Part shown: positions 52,106 to 60,594 of the stretch, piece after piece | Layout of the letters: every line of letters starts with the position of its first letter | How positions within the stretch are numbered: position 1 is the stretch's first letter | Origin: Candidatus Methylomirabilota bacterium | Lineage (GTDB): Bacteria; Methylomirabilota; Methylomirabilia; Rokubacteriales; CSP1-6 | Direction: 5' to 3' | DNA length: 64,000 bases | NCBI GenBank assembly: GCA_035315345.1 | Contig: DATFYA010000089.1 | Location: forward strand, 18,153 to 82,152 | Notes under the pieces: model-generated | Databases searched by the model: none | What the model saw: only the letters and a program-made list of their open reading frames with translations | Told to the model about the DNA's origin: nothing | Position numbers and translations under genes: made by a program

Positions 52106-53473
52106 CTATTCGCCGGTGGGCTCTTCCGACGGCCGGCGTGTTCTCAGGCGCAGCCAACCCAGGCCGCCGGCCGTCATGCCAAACAACAGCATCGTGGTCG
52201 GTTCGGGGGTCGGTGCCAAGAGAGGGGTCATCGTTCCCGTGAAGTTGCCCTGACTCACGAAAGTCAGTCCGGTTATGAACGCGGTGACGTTCTGCGGATC
52301 GAGCATGGCCGATCGCTCGATCCCGGTGACGTCGAAAGCATTCACCCCGCCGTCGGGAAAGAAGAACTGCGTCTTGGCACCTAGGACGAGCTGCATCAGA
52401 TTCTGACCGGTCGAGAACGACACATTGAAGAGATTGTCACCGACTTCCGGAAGCATGACCGAGGCAAAATTCGGATCCCCGACGCCCGTCGCATATTTGT
52501 AGCCGATGGCGACAAACGGGTCGATGAATACCAGCTCATTGGGCACGACGGGCGCGGTGAAGTGATAGGTAGGCCCGAACCCCGTGCGGGGATCGGGGGC
52601 GGGACCCACGGTCGGAAGCAGCACCTGTGGAGGCGCACCGCGCTCCAAGACCGTGAATTCGAAAAACGAGGACGAGCGCGCCGCAATGGCGCCCAGCGAC
52701 GTACCGACCAGTGGTCCGTGTCCTCGCGTCTGAACCAGCTGAATCATCATGGAATAGTTGTTGCCCTGCTTCAGGCTTTGACCGGAGCTCAGGAGCGTCG
52801 GGACCGTGAACTGCCTCGCGTCTCCGCTCAAAGCCTGGACGTGGACGACATCTCTCATCCCGTTTGCGAGCGGAGCGGCGGTCTTGTCGAACACGGCGAC
52901 GCGTATGGCGTCGGGGGTAAAGCTCGCCGGTACGATCCAGTTGAAGGTCGGGTTGCTGCCGCTGCCCGAGATCGTCACGCGCTCTGGAAAGGGAACCTCG
53001 GGAGATCCGGGCGGCGTGCCGAGCGCCGGTGTCGTCGTGGCGAGTCTGTCGGCACCGTTGGCAAACGTGAGCGTCCACGCTCCGCCGAGCGACGGGTTGA
53101 AGGGAATGGTTTGTCCGCAAAAGTTCGCATCCACCGCGAGGCCCACGCATAGGCGCGGCCCTACCGTGATTGATCCCTGGACCGCAGTGAGGAGGTTCGT
53201 GCCTTGCGAGCCTGGCGGATTGATATCGACTCCGAACTGATTGACGGTGCCCTGTCCGAGACCAACGTCATTCAGACTTCTCGTATCTCGGAAGTTGTGA
53301 CTGTTATCCGGGTTCACCGTGTTCAGCGGCAGAGCCGATACGTAACCCGGTGACGCGCTCAGGCTCGCTAGTATCATCCCGACGGCGCCGAGGGCGCGGT
53401 GGTAGTCGAGGCGGGATCCCCGCGCTGCGTATGCGAAGCGGGAAGTGACTGTGGGCATCCGATCCCGGAACAT
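52106..53473 (-). CDS. PEP-CTERM sorting-domain exported protein
   Basis: 455 residues. The C-terminus PTPEPTTMLLFGMTAGGLGW then LRLRTRRP is a textbook PEP-CTERM signal: the PEP motif, a hydrophobic helix and an Arg cluster. The protein is otherwise beta-rich, with low lysine and many Gly, Thr and Pro, as expected for a secreted or EPS-associated protein. The N-terminal region holds a hydrophobic export signal after ~25 residues (ALGAVGMILASLSASPGYVS). ATG 53473 with GGGGAGG is preferred over upstream codons. Exosortase would be needed to process it; none is in the window. Confidence 0.85.
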   Translation of the reverse strand: MFRDRMPTVTSRFAYAARGSRLDYHRALGAVGMILASLSASPGYVSALPLNTVNPDNSHNFRDTRSLNDVGLGQGTVNQFGVDINPPGSQGTNLLTAVQGSITVGPRLCVGLAVDANFCGQTIPFNPSLGGAWTLTFANGADRLATTTPALGTPPGSPEVPFPERVTISGSGSNPTFNWIVPASFTPDAIRVAVFDKTAAPLANGMRDVVHVQALSGDARQFTVPTLLSSGQSLKQGNNYSMMIQLVQTRGHGPLVGTSLGAIAARSSSFFEFTVLERGAPPQVLLPTVGPAPDPRTGFGPTYHFTAPVVPNELVFIDPFVAIGYKYATGVGDPNFASVMLPEVGDNLFNVSFSTGQNLMQLVLGAKTQFFFPDGGVNAFDVTGIERSAMLDPQNVTAFITGLTFVSQGNFTGTMTPLLAPTPEPTTMLLFGMTAGGLGWLRLRTRRPSEEPTGE

Positions 53474-53702
53474 GAACGCCTCCCCAGAGACTCGGACGGG
53501 TCGATGAAGCTGACGGAAAATAGGCCGGTTCACCTGATGAGTCAAGAACTCTTTACACTGCCCAATCTCAGGACCGTCCCCTTAGGCGGCCCGTGTCTTA
53601 TGGAGGCCCGGAAGACGCGGTGAACACACTGCCGATGGCCAGACGGGATCAGTTGCGCACTCGTGGCAGTGGGCCAACCCGGTTTCAGAAATCCAGCCCT
53701 CG

Positions 53703-53720
53703 TGTATCGTGGTTGATACA
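53703..53720. promoter_or_regulatory. inverted repeat just upstream of the nuclease gene
   Basis: TGTATC (53703-53708) and GATACA (53715-53720) are perfect complements around a 6-base loop GTGGTT, two bases before ATG 53723. It could hide the start as a hairpin or be an operator; no obvious ribosome site is visible between it and the ATG. Confidence 0.35.
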
Positions 53721-53722
53721 TC

Positions 53723-54304
53723 ATGCGTGCGCGGGCGCTCGTCGTCCTCCTGGCCTTGGCGCTGGCCTCCCTGCTCGCGCTCGCCTCGCCGTCGTATGCG
53801 CCTCCGCCAGCGGTGTCTACCGCGACGCCTGCCGCTCCTGGCCCCTCACCCTTTGGCCCCTCACCTTACCCTCTCCCCAGAGGGGAGAAGGAACCGCTTA
53901 GGGGGCGGGTGGTGCGGACGGTGGATGGGGACACCATCCAGGTGCGGTTGGCGAGCGGGGTGGAGAAGGTGCGGTATATCGGCATCGATACGCCCGAGGT
54001 GCATCACCCGACGCGCGGAGAGGAGCCGGGCGGGCGCGCGGCCACCGAGGTCAATCGACGGCTCGTCGGGAACCGGGCGGTGCGTCTCGAGCCGGACGTG
54101 CAGGCGCGCGACCGCTACGGCCGGCTGCTGGCCTACGTGTGGGTGACCGGGCCCGACGGCGCCGAGATCATGGTGAACGCGGAGCTGGTGCGGCTCGGGT
54201 ACGCGGCGGTGCTCACGGTGCCGCCGAACGTGCGCCACGCCGAGCTGTTCCGCAAGCTCGCCGCCGAGGCGCGCGAGCAGCACCGCGGCCTCTGGGCGCC
54301 CTGA
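53723..54304 (+). CDS. exported thermonuclease (SNase) family protein
   Basis: 193 residues: a Sec signal peptide (ARALVVLLALALASLLALAS), a Pro-rich linker, and an SNase domain from ~residue 58: VVRTVDGDTIQVRL, the catalytic arginine and acid in VRYIGIDTPEVHHP, GRAATEVNRRLVGNRAVRLE and ARDRYGRLLAYVWV with the second arginine. It hydrolyses DNA or RNA outside the membrane using Ca2+. The linker GPSPFGPSPYPLPRGEKEP is encoded by a dispersed palindromic repeat, not found in ordinary thermonucleases. Confidence 0.9.
   Translation: MRARALVVLLALALASLLALASPSYAPPPAVSTATPAAPGPSPFGPSPYPLPRGEKEPLRGRVVRTVDGDTIQVRLASGVEKVRYIGIDTPEVHHPTRGEEPGGRAATEVNRRLVGNRAVRLEPDVQARDRYGRLLAYVWVTGPDGAEIMVNAELVRLGYAAVLTVPPNVRHAELFRKLAAEAREQHRGLWAP
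53841..53890. repeat. dispersed palindromic repeat, copy 2, inside the nuclease gene
   Basis: GCCCCTCACC occurs twice with a 15-base period (53841 and 53856), followed by TCTCCCC-AGA-GGGGAGA (53872-53888), a perfect 7-base hairpin. The core matches the repeat at 19781. In frame it adds the peptide of the nuclease linker. Confidence 0.65.
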
Positions 54305-54324
54305 GCGGGTATACTGAGCGCTCC

Positions 54325-55320
54325 ATGAAGATCGGCCCCGTCGAGCTCACCGCGCTGGCCCGGCTGGCCCCGATGGCCGGCATCACCAACGCCCCGTTCC
54401 GCCTGATCGCGCGCGAGTGCGGCAGCGCGCTCACCACGTCCGAGGAGATGGACGCGGCCGCGCTGCTCACCGGCCATCCGCACGCCGACGCCATCGCGGC
54501 CTACTATCCCGAGGAGCGGCCGCTCGCCATGCAGCTGCTCGGCAAGGATGCCGACCTGCTCGCCCGCGCGGCCGAGCGCTGCCAGACACTGGGCGCCGAC
54601 ATCGTGGACCTGAACATGGGCTGCCCCATGCCCAAGATCACCGGCAAGGGAAAAGGCGCGGCGCTCATGCGCAACGTCGGCGCGACCGCGTTGATCCTCC
54701 GCGCCCTGCGCAAGGCGGTGAGCGTGCCGCTCACCGTGAAGATCCGCGGCGGCTGGGACGACGAGCACCTGAACGCGGTCGAGGTCGCCCAGATGGCGGA
54801 GTCGGAAGGGGTCGACGCCATCACGGTGCACCCGCGCTCGCGCTCGCAGCGCTTCACCGGCAAGGCCCCCTGGACGATCATCGGCGAGGTGGTGCGCGCC
54901 GTCTCGATCCCGGTCACCGGCAACGGCGACGTGCACTCGATGGCGGAGGCGCGGCGCATGGCCGTCGAGACCGGCTGCGGCTCGGTGATGATCGGGCGCG
55001 GCGCGCTCGGCCGCCCCTGGGTCTTCGACGAATGCTTCGACGCGCTCTCGCCCGAGAGCCAGCGCGCCTCCAAGGCCCGGGTGATCGCGCGGCACGTGGG
55101 GCTGATCCGCGCTCAGTTCAACGAGAAGTACGCGCTGGTGCAGATGAAGAAGCACCTGGCGTGGTACACGGAAGGCCTCGGCCACGCCACCGAGTGCCGC
55201 GCCCGCATCTTCCAGACGCGGTCGCCCGAAGAAGTGTGGGACCTGTTCCAGTCCTACTGGGACCGCCCGCGCCCGGAGACCTCCCAGACCGCCTCGACCT
55301 TGTCGCCCCGCATGGCGTAG
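54325..55320 (+). CDS. dus: tRNA-dihydrouridine synthase
   Basis: 331 residues. The FMN barrel begins with ARLAPMAGITNAPFRLIARE; the catalytic cysteine is C100 in LNMGCPMPKITGKGKG, and flavin/tRNA contacts appear as VKIRGGWDDEHLN, VHPRSRSQRFTGKAPW and GVMIGRGALGRPW-like SVMIGRGALGRPW. It reduces uridine in tRNA with NADPH; the subgroup (DusB-like) is a guess. The start ATG 54325 is 20 bases after the nuclease stop. The last 67 bases overlap the opposite D-threonine aldolase-like gene. Confidence 0.9.
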   Translation: MKIGPVELTALARLAPMAGITNAPFRLIARECGSALTTSEEMDAAALLTGHPHADAIAAYYPEERPLAMQLLGKDADLLARAAERCQTLGADIVDLNMGCPMPKITGKGKGAALMRNVGATALILRALRKAVSVPLTVKIRGGWDDEHLNAVEVAQMAESEGVDAITVHPRSRSQRFTGKAPWTIIGEVVRAVSIPVTGNGDVHSMAEARRMAVETGCGSVMIGRGALGRPWVFDECFDALSPESQRASKARVIARHVGLIRAQFNEKYALVQMKKHLAWYTEGLGHATECRARIFQTRSPEEVWDLFQSYWDRPRPETSQTASTLSPRMA

Positions 55321-56354
55321 ATCCGGTCGTAGAGGTTGATGGTCGGGTCGCAGTGCGGCGGGAAGAACTCGATCAGCTGGCCGAGCCTGGGCAGCCGTCC
55401 CGGCTCGGTGGTCATGAGCCGGCCGTGCTCGTCGCCCGCCCAGGAGTACTCGACGCCGGGCCACTCGACGGCCTCCGGCACGAACGGGCGATCGGTGGAG
55501 AAGGCCTTGAAGCCGCCGTCCACCATCGCCATCTCGGCGGTCGGCACGCTCACCACGGTGGTCAGCACGGTCAGCGCCATCTCGAAGTCGTCGTAGGCCG
55601 CCCCGCGCGGGCTGCCGATGCGCCGGTAATCCAGGTCCATCACGCAGTACGAGCCGGACTGCAGCTCGGTGAGGCCTGGGAGCTCGACGTCGATGTTGAA
55701 CGTGCCGCTCGAGCCGCCGGTCACGATGTCCACCGGCATGCCGTGCTTCTCGAACAGCTCGCGCGTCTTCATGAGCCGGCCCATCCAGCGCCGCGATGTG
55801 CGGCGCCGCTCCTCGAAGCCCATCACGTGCGCGCAGTGGCCCGCGTAGCCCTGCAGCCCCCGCAGGTGCAGCGCCGGGTGCGCCATCACCTGGCGGCCCA
55901 GGTCGCGCGCGGACTCGCCGGGCTGGATGCCGGTGCGGCGGCCCCCCACGTCCACGTCCACCAGCACGTTCAGCACGAGGCCGGCCCGGGCCACCGCGTC
56001 GCCCAGCTCGCGCACGTTGTCGGGGTTGTCCACCACCACGAGGGTCTCCGGCTGCCGCCGCAGCACCCCGAGGAGCCGGCCGATCTTCTCGGGCCCGACC
56101 ACCTCGGTGGTGATGAGGAGATTGCGCACGCCGGCCGCGGCCATCACCTCGGCCTCGCCCACCTTCGCCACGCAGACGCCCACCGCGCCGGCCGCCACCT
56201 GGCGACGGGCGATCTCCGGACACTTGTGCGTCTTGGCGTGCGGGCGGATCTTCTTGCCGGCTGCCTTCACGTGGGCAGCCATCTTGGCGACATTACGCTC
56301 GAAGCGGTCCAGATCCAGCAACAGTGCGGGGGTCGGAATCTCGGCGCGAGTCAT
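55254..56354 (-). CDS. D-threonine aldolase-like, PLP-dependent fold-type III enzyme
   Basis: 366 residues of the alanine racemase N-terminal-barrel family. The PLP lysine is K41 in RPHAKTHK, and the metal site expected in D-threonine aldolases is present as H334 and D336 (PPHCDPTINLYD). GYAGHCAHVMGF and VTGGSSGTFNID are further family segments. It would cleave D-threonine or D-beta-hydroxy amino acids to glycine and an aldehyde, needing a divalent metal. The stop lies 67 bases inside the dus gene from the other side. Confidence 0.9.
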   Translation of the reverse strand: MTRAEIPTPALLLDLDRFERNVAKMAAHVKAAGKKIRPHAKTHKCPEIARRQVAAGAVGVCVAKVGEAEVMAAAGVRNLLITTEVVGPEKIGRLLGVLRRQPETLVVVDNPDNVRELGDAVARAGLVLNVLVDVDVGGRRTGIQPGESARDLGRQVMAHPALHLRGLQGYAGHCAHVMGFEERRRTSRRWMGRLMKTRELFEKHGMPVDIVTGGSSGTFNIDVELPGLTELQSGSYCVMDLDYRRIGSPRGAAYDDFEMALTVLTTVVSVPTAEMAMVDGGFKAFSTDRPFVPEAVEWPGVEYSWAGDEHGRLMTTEPGRLPRLGQLIEFFPPHCDPTINLYDRIYAMRGDKVEAVWEVSGRGRSQ

Positions 56355-56444
56355 GGCGGGGGGAGCATAGCACGCGGCGCGACGAGCCCGCCGAGGGCGT
56401 CTTCGCGCCGCGGTCTTCGAGCGCGTCCGGGACGGTGCGAGCGG

Positions 56445-56951
56445 CTACGTGCGCGGCGCCCACTGCGTCTGGAACGACTGCACGCGGCGGCGCGCCGCCC
56501 CGTCGCCCGAGCGCTCCGCGAGGTCGGTGGCCACGGCCAGCGCCTGCTTCACCACCGCCTGGTCACCGAGGCGCCCGAAGGCGTCGCCGGCCGTGAGCAC
56601 CCCATCGAGTGACCCCTGGCGCCGCGCGCGCAGGAGCGCGGTGAGATACGCGCGCCGGGCGTGGGCCTCCGAGACCTGCGTCCCCACGAGACCGCTCGCC
56701 CGCATCGCCGCATCGCCGACCGCGATCATGGCCGGCCAGCCGCGGCTCACGTGAGCGGCCACGTACGCCTCGCGCCAGGCCGCTTGGGCCGTGAAGGCGT
56801 CACCGCGCTTGAGCGCCTGGTCCATGTCGGCGATCCGGGCGGCCCAGTCCAGCCGATCCGGCTCGGCCGAAACCGTGGACACGATGGACAGCCCCATGGC
56901 GACGATCAGCGTGAGCAGGACGAGCGGTGCGATCTGGATCTGTCGTGGCAT
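56445..56951 (-). CDS. exported protein of unknown function (168 aa)
   Basis: A Sec signal peptide (QIQIAPLVLLTLIVAMGLSI, cleavage near VSAEP) is followed by an all-helical mature part with a pair of TPR-like turns: DMDQALKRGDAFTAQAAWRE and YLTALLRARRQGSLDGVLTA. GAGGAG lies eight bases before ATG 56951. Not assigned to a family. Convergent sequence on the other side is the aldolase gene's upstream region. Confidence 0.72.
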   Translation of the reverse strand: MPRQIQIAPLVLLTLIVAMGLSIVSTVSAEPDRLDWAARIADMDQALKRGDAFTAQAAWREAYVAAHVSRGWPAMIAVGDAAMRASGLVGTQVSEAHARRAYLTALLRARRQGSLDGVLTAGDAFGRLGDQAVVKQALAVATDLAERSGDGAARRRVQSFQTQWAPRT

Positions 56952-57124
56952 ATGCGGCTCCTCGCGATGGTCGTGCATCCGGCCATGACGCGTAGCACCA
57001 GGCATGCCACCGGCCAAGTCACTGAAAATTCGGAGAAGCAGAGGGTACGACGTCGCCGTGGAGCCGGGTATGACGCCCGAACACGGCAGAATGCCTGCCG
57101 GGGAGCGGCCGGTCGGCCGCGCCG

Positions 57125-57580
57125 CTACGAGGGCTCGATGCTCACCTGGTCGGGCAGTTCGTTGACGTCGTCCGGCCGGCGCGGGAAGTGGCGCCGCAGG
57201 GCGGACCCCACCTCGCCGACGGCGTGGACGAGCCCCTCGCGCGCCCGCGCCTGGCGGAAGTGGCCCAGCGCGGTCTCCACCAGCCGCTCCCAGTAGGCCT
57301 GCCCCACCCGCTCGTCGATGCCGCGGTCGCCGATCACCGCGAGCTTGTGATCCTCGATGCTCACGTAGATCAGTACGCCGTGACGCTCGGCCGTGCGCTG
57401 CATGCCGAGCCGCTCGAAGACCTCGACCGCGCGCGTCATCGCATCCCCGGGGCAGCTCGCGTCGAGATGCACGCGGACCTCCGCCGAGGTGGCGGCCTCC
57501 GCGGAGGCGATCGCCGCTCCCACCGCCTCCAGGTCGGCGTCGCTCAGGAACGCGCGCACCCAGCGCGGATGACGGGCCAT
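57125..57580 (-). CDS. TPM-domain protein (soluble)
   Basis: 151 residues from ATG 57580, overlapping the upstream stop by one base (TGATG); GTG 57583 is an alternative. A TPM (TLP18.3/Psb32/MOLO-1) domain fills the protein: AIASAEAATSAEVRVHLDAS, RTAERHGVLIYVSIEDHKLA, VIGDRGIDERVGQAYWERLV. No membrane segment. It pairs with the next TPM protein and LemA, a common three-gene order in bacteria. Confidence 0.88.
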   Translation of the reverse strand: MARHPRWVRAFLSDADLEAVGAAIASAEAATSAEVRVHLDASCPGDAMTRAVEVFERLGMQRTAERHGVLIYVSIEDHKLAVIGDRGIDERVGQAYWERLVETALGHFRQARAREGLVHAVGEVGSALRRHFPRRPDDVNELPDQVSIEPS

Positions 57581-58353
57581 CACCAGCTCCCGCTCGAGCC
57601 GCCGCCGCCGAAGCTGCCGCCGCCCCCGCTGAAGCCGCCGCCGCTGCTGCTGCCTCCGCCGAACCCGCCCCCGCCGAAGCCGCCGCCGATGAACGGCCCG
57701 CCCCAGCCGCGCGAGCTACCGGTCCAGCCACGCCGTCGCACGGCGTTGGTCTGCATCCGGCTCTGCACGATCGCGAAGATCAGGAACAGCACGAAGGCCA
57801 GCGCGAGCAGCTCGCGGGCGCCGATCTCTCCCGCACGCTTGCCGCGGTCGGCGGCGGGCGGCCGCACGTAGGTGCCGGCGATGGCGCGCTCGATGGCGTC
57901 GAGCCCGGCGCCGATGCCGTCGGCGATGCGCCCCTCGCGGAAGCGGGGCGCGACGACGTCGCGCAGGATGGAAGACGAGATGGCATCGGTCAGGTTGCCC
58001 TCGAGCCCGTAGCCGACCTCGATGCGCGTCTTCCGGTCGTCGAGGAAGACGAGGAAGATCACTCCGTTGTCGAGGCCCTTCTGCCCGATGCGCCAGGCCT
58101 GGGCGAGGCGGATGGAGTAGTCCTCCAGGCTCTCGCCCTGCAGCGAGCGGAAGATCGCCACCACGATCTGGTTGCGGCTGCCCGCCTCGCCCGCGATCAG
58201 CTTCTGCTCGAGGCGGTCGCGGTCGGCGGCGGAGAGCACCCCCGCGTAGTCGTTCACCCGCCGATCGGGCGGCGGCGGGATGCGGAGGGCCGCCATCCCC
58301 GGACCCGCCAGCAGGACGAGCAGCAGCAAGGCGGGCGCGATGCGACGGAGCAC
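57580..58353 (-). CDS. TPM-domain membrane protein with glycine/serine-rich tail
   Basis: 257 residues from GTG 58353, with GGGAGG just before. An export signal (RRIAPALLLLVLLAGPGMAA), a TPM domain (VNDYAGVLSAADRDRLEQKL, NGVIFLVFLDDRKTRIEVGY, ILRDVVAPRFREGRIADGI), a transmembrane helix at ~residue 178 (ELLALAFVLFLIFAIV), then a low-complexity tail of Gly/Ser/Phe repeats (GGGFGGGGFGGGSSSGGGFS). The tail faces the cytoplasm if the TPM domain is outside. Function unknown; relatives are called YgcG. Confidence 0.88.
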   Translation of the reverse strand: MLRRIAPALLLLVLLAGPGMAALRIPPPPDRRVNDYAGVLSAADRDRLEQKLIAGEAGSRNQIVVAIFRSLQGESLEDYSIRLAQAWRIGQKGLDNGVIFLVFLDDRKTRIEVGYGLEGNLTDAISSSILRDVVAPRFREGRIADGIGAGLDAIERAIAGTYVRPPAADRGKRAGEIGARELLALAFVLFLIFAIVQSRMQTNAVRRRGWTGSSRGWGGPFIGGGFGGGGFGGGSSSGGGFSGGGGSFGGGGSSGSW

Positions 58354-58376
58354 GGCGCCTCCCGGCCGGTCGCCCG

Positions 58377-58970
58377 TTAGAACTTCACCTTCGGGGGCTC
58401 CTGGCTCCCCGGCGTGGCCTCGAAGTAGGCCTTCTCCTTGAACCCGCGCAGCGAGGCCACCAGGCTCCCCGGGAAGAGGCGGATCCGCGTGTTGTAGTCG
58501 CGCACCGCCTCGCTGTAGCGCATGCGCTCCACCGCGATGCGGTTCTCGGTGCCCTCGAGCTGGCTCTGCAGGGCCAGGAAGTTCTGGTTGGACTTGAGGT
58601 CGGGATACTTCTCGACGGTGACGAGCAGCCGGCTCAGCGCGCCGCCCAGCTCGGCCTGGGCCTGCTGGAACTTCTGGAAGGCGGCCGGGTCGTTGACCAG
58701 CTCGGGGGTGGCCTTGATGCCGGCCACGCTGGCGCGTGCCTTGGTCACCTCTTCGAGGACGGTGCGCTCCTGGGCCGCGTAGCCCTTCACGGTCTCCACC
58801 AGGTTCGGGATGAGGTCGGCGCGGCGCTGATAGACGTTCTGCACCTGCGCCCACTTCTCGTTGACCAGCTGCTCCTGCCCCACGAGCTGGTTGTTGATGC
58901 CGACGGCCCAGCCGATGGCGCCGATGACGATCAGGATGACGACCCCGAGCACGATCAGTCCTGTTTTCAT
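58377..58970 (-). CDS. lemA: LemA family protein
   Basis: 197 residues: one N-terminal transmembrane helix (TGLIVLGVVILIVIGAIGWA), then the LemA coiled helices with NEKWAQVQNVYQRRADLIPN, LVETVKGYAAQERTVLEEVT and the YPDLKSNQNFLALQSQLEGT motif. Members are membrane-anchored helical proteins of unclear role. The operon with the two TPM proteins is standard. It begins 19 bases after the end of the complex-I-like large-subunit gene on the same strand. Confidence 0.93.
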   Translation of the reverse strand: MKTGLIVLGVVILIVIGAIGWAVGINNQLVGQEQLVNEKWAQVQNVYQRRADLIPNLVETVKGYAAQERTVLEEVTKARASVAGIKATPELVNDPAAFQKFQQAQAELGGALSRLLVTVEKYPDLKSNQNFLALQSQLEGTENRIAVERMRYSEAVRDYNTRIRLFPGSLVASLRGFKEKAYFEATPGSQEPPKVKF

Positions 58971-58989
58971 GTCGGCCAGTATACGCCTC

Positions 58990-60594
58990 TCACAAGTCGT
59001 TGCCCGAGTAGGACTGGTTGAACGACTTGTTGCAGAGCGGGAAGTCCGGAACGATGTTGCGCAGGAGCGCGTGGGACAGCGGCCGCCAGTTCAGGAACGA
59101 CGGGTCCATGATCTTGACCCGGTGCAGGCGGCCGGCCTCGTCCGCCATCACCCAGTGGAGGATGCCGCCGCGCCAGCCTTCCACCAGCGCGAAGGCGGGC
59201 TCGAAGGCCGGGAGCGGGCCGAGCGGGGCGACCCGCGGACCGGCGGGGAGCCGGGGCACCGCCTCGCGGATCAGCCGCGCCGACTCACGCGCCTCCTCGA
59301 GACGCACCAGCGTGCGGGCCTTGACGTCGCCCGCCTGGTGGACGGGCACGCGGACCTCCAGGTCACGGTAGGCCGCGAACGGATGGTCCCGCCGCGCGTC
59401 CGCGTCGATGCCGGAGGCTCGCGCCACGTAGCCCAGCACGCCGTGGTCGCGCGCGATCGATGTGGCCAGCGCCCCCGTGCCCTCCAGCCGGTCCATCACC
59501 ATCGTGTTGCGCAGGGAGAGCGCGGCGATCTCCTCGAAATCGCGCAGGGCCGAGTCCACCTCCGCGGCCAGGTCGAGATCGGAGGGCAGATCGAATCCGA
59601 CCCCGCCGGGTCGAATCCCCCCTCGAAGCAGGCGGTTGCCGGTCAGCCGCCGGTTGAGACGGAGCAAGCGCTCGCGGATCCGGAAGCAGTGCGAGTGCGC
59701 CACCGCGTAGCCGGTGTCGTTGGCGATCATGCCGAAGTCGGCCACGTGATTGTAGAGCCGCTCCATCTCCAGCAGGATCACCCGCAGCCAGCGCGCGCGC
59801 TCTGGCACCGCCGTCCCCGTCCCCGCCTCCAGGGCCTGGCAGAACGCCAGCGCGTGCCCGACGGTGGTGTCGCCCGAGACGCGCTCGGCCAGCTCGAGGC
59901 CGTCGGCCGGCGCGCGGCCCTCGAAGAGCTTCTCGGTGCCCTTGTGGGTGAAGTAGAGGCGCGACTTCATGTCGATGATGGTCTCGCCCACCACGCTGAA
60001 CCGGAAGTGGCCGGGCTCGATCACGCCGGCGTGCACCGGCCCCACCGGGATCTCGTACACGCCTTCGCCGCCCACCTCGGTGAATGGAAAGGCGCGGCCG
60101 TCGTCGTGGAACTCGCGGCTCTCCGCGTCCTTCCGGAGCGGAAAGTAGTCGGCCGGCCAGAAGGCGTGGCGCACCAACGGGCGAGGATCCGGATGGCCCG
60201 CGGCCGCGATGCCGAACAGGTCGTGGATCTCGCGCTCGAAGAGCGAGGCCGGATGGTGGAAGGTGGCGAGCGACGGCAGGCTCGGGTGCTCCGCGGGCAC
60301 CCACAGCACCGCGTGGACGAACCAGTTCGCGGCGGAGTGGGCGAAGAGGTACGCCACCTCGAAGCGGCCGGCGACGGCCCGCCGGTCGTGCCCGACCATC
60401 AGCCGCAGCTCCGCGCCGTGGTCGTCCCGCAGCGCTTCGGCCAGGCGCCGGACCTGGCCCGGCTCCACGCGGCAATGGAGCTCGCGCGCGCGAACCACAC
60501 GGGCCTCGGCCAGCCGGCCGCCCAGGCGGCGCTCCAGGCTCGCCGCGACCGCGCCCAGGTCCGTCGTGCTCTCGCCTCGCGCCGCTGCCGTCAT
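58990..60594 (-). CDS. HyfG/HycE-like large subunit (NuoCD-type) lacking [NiFe] ligands
   Basis: 534 residues. The N-terminal ~170 residues are a NuoC-type domain (HHPASLFEREIHDLFGI, HPDPRPLVRH), the rest is a NuoD/hydrogenase large-subunit fold with IPVGPVHAGVIEPGHFRFS and the conserved end SFNQSYSGNDL. In true group 4 hydrogenases the metal is held by C-x2-C in a RxCGxC motif and by DPCxxC. Here these read ERVSGDTTVGHA (~237-248) and DPSFLNW (497-503), so no cysteines remain and no [NiFe] site can form. The likely role is a connector in an Ehr-type or Mrp-related ion pump. ATG 60594 overlaps the upstream stop. Confidence 0.92.
   Translation of the reverse strand: MTAAARGESTTDLGAVAASLERRLGGRLAEARVVRARELHCRVEPGQVRRLAEALRDDHGAELRLMVGHDRRAVAGRFEVAYLFAHSAANWFVHAVLWVPAEHPSLPSLATFHHPASLFEREIHDLFGIAAAGHPDPRPLVRHAFWPADYFPLRKDAESREFHDDGRAFPFTEVGGEGVYEIPVGPVHAGVIEPGHFRFSVVGETIIDMKSRLYFTHKGTEKLFEGRAPADGLELAERVSGDTTVGHALAFCQALEAGTGTAVPERARWLRVILLEMERLYNHVADFGMIANDTGYAVAHSHCFRIRERLLRLNRRLTGNRLLRGGIRPGGVGFDLPSDLDLAAEVDSALRDFEEIAALSLRNTMVMDRLEGTGALATSIARDHGVLGYVARASGIDADARRDHPFAAYRDLEVRVPVHQAGDVKARTLVRLEEARESARLIREAVPRLPAGPRVAPLGPLPAFEPAFALVEGWRGGILHWVMADEAGRLHRVKIMDPSFLNWRPLSHALLRNIVPDFPLCNKSFNQSYSGNDL

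Noticed and set aside
58990..60594. Functional [NiFe] hydrogenase large subunit
   Set aside because: Both cysteine motifs are missing, so hydrogenase activity cannot be claimed.
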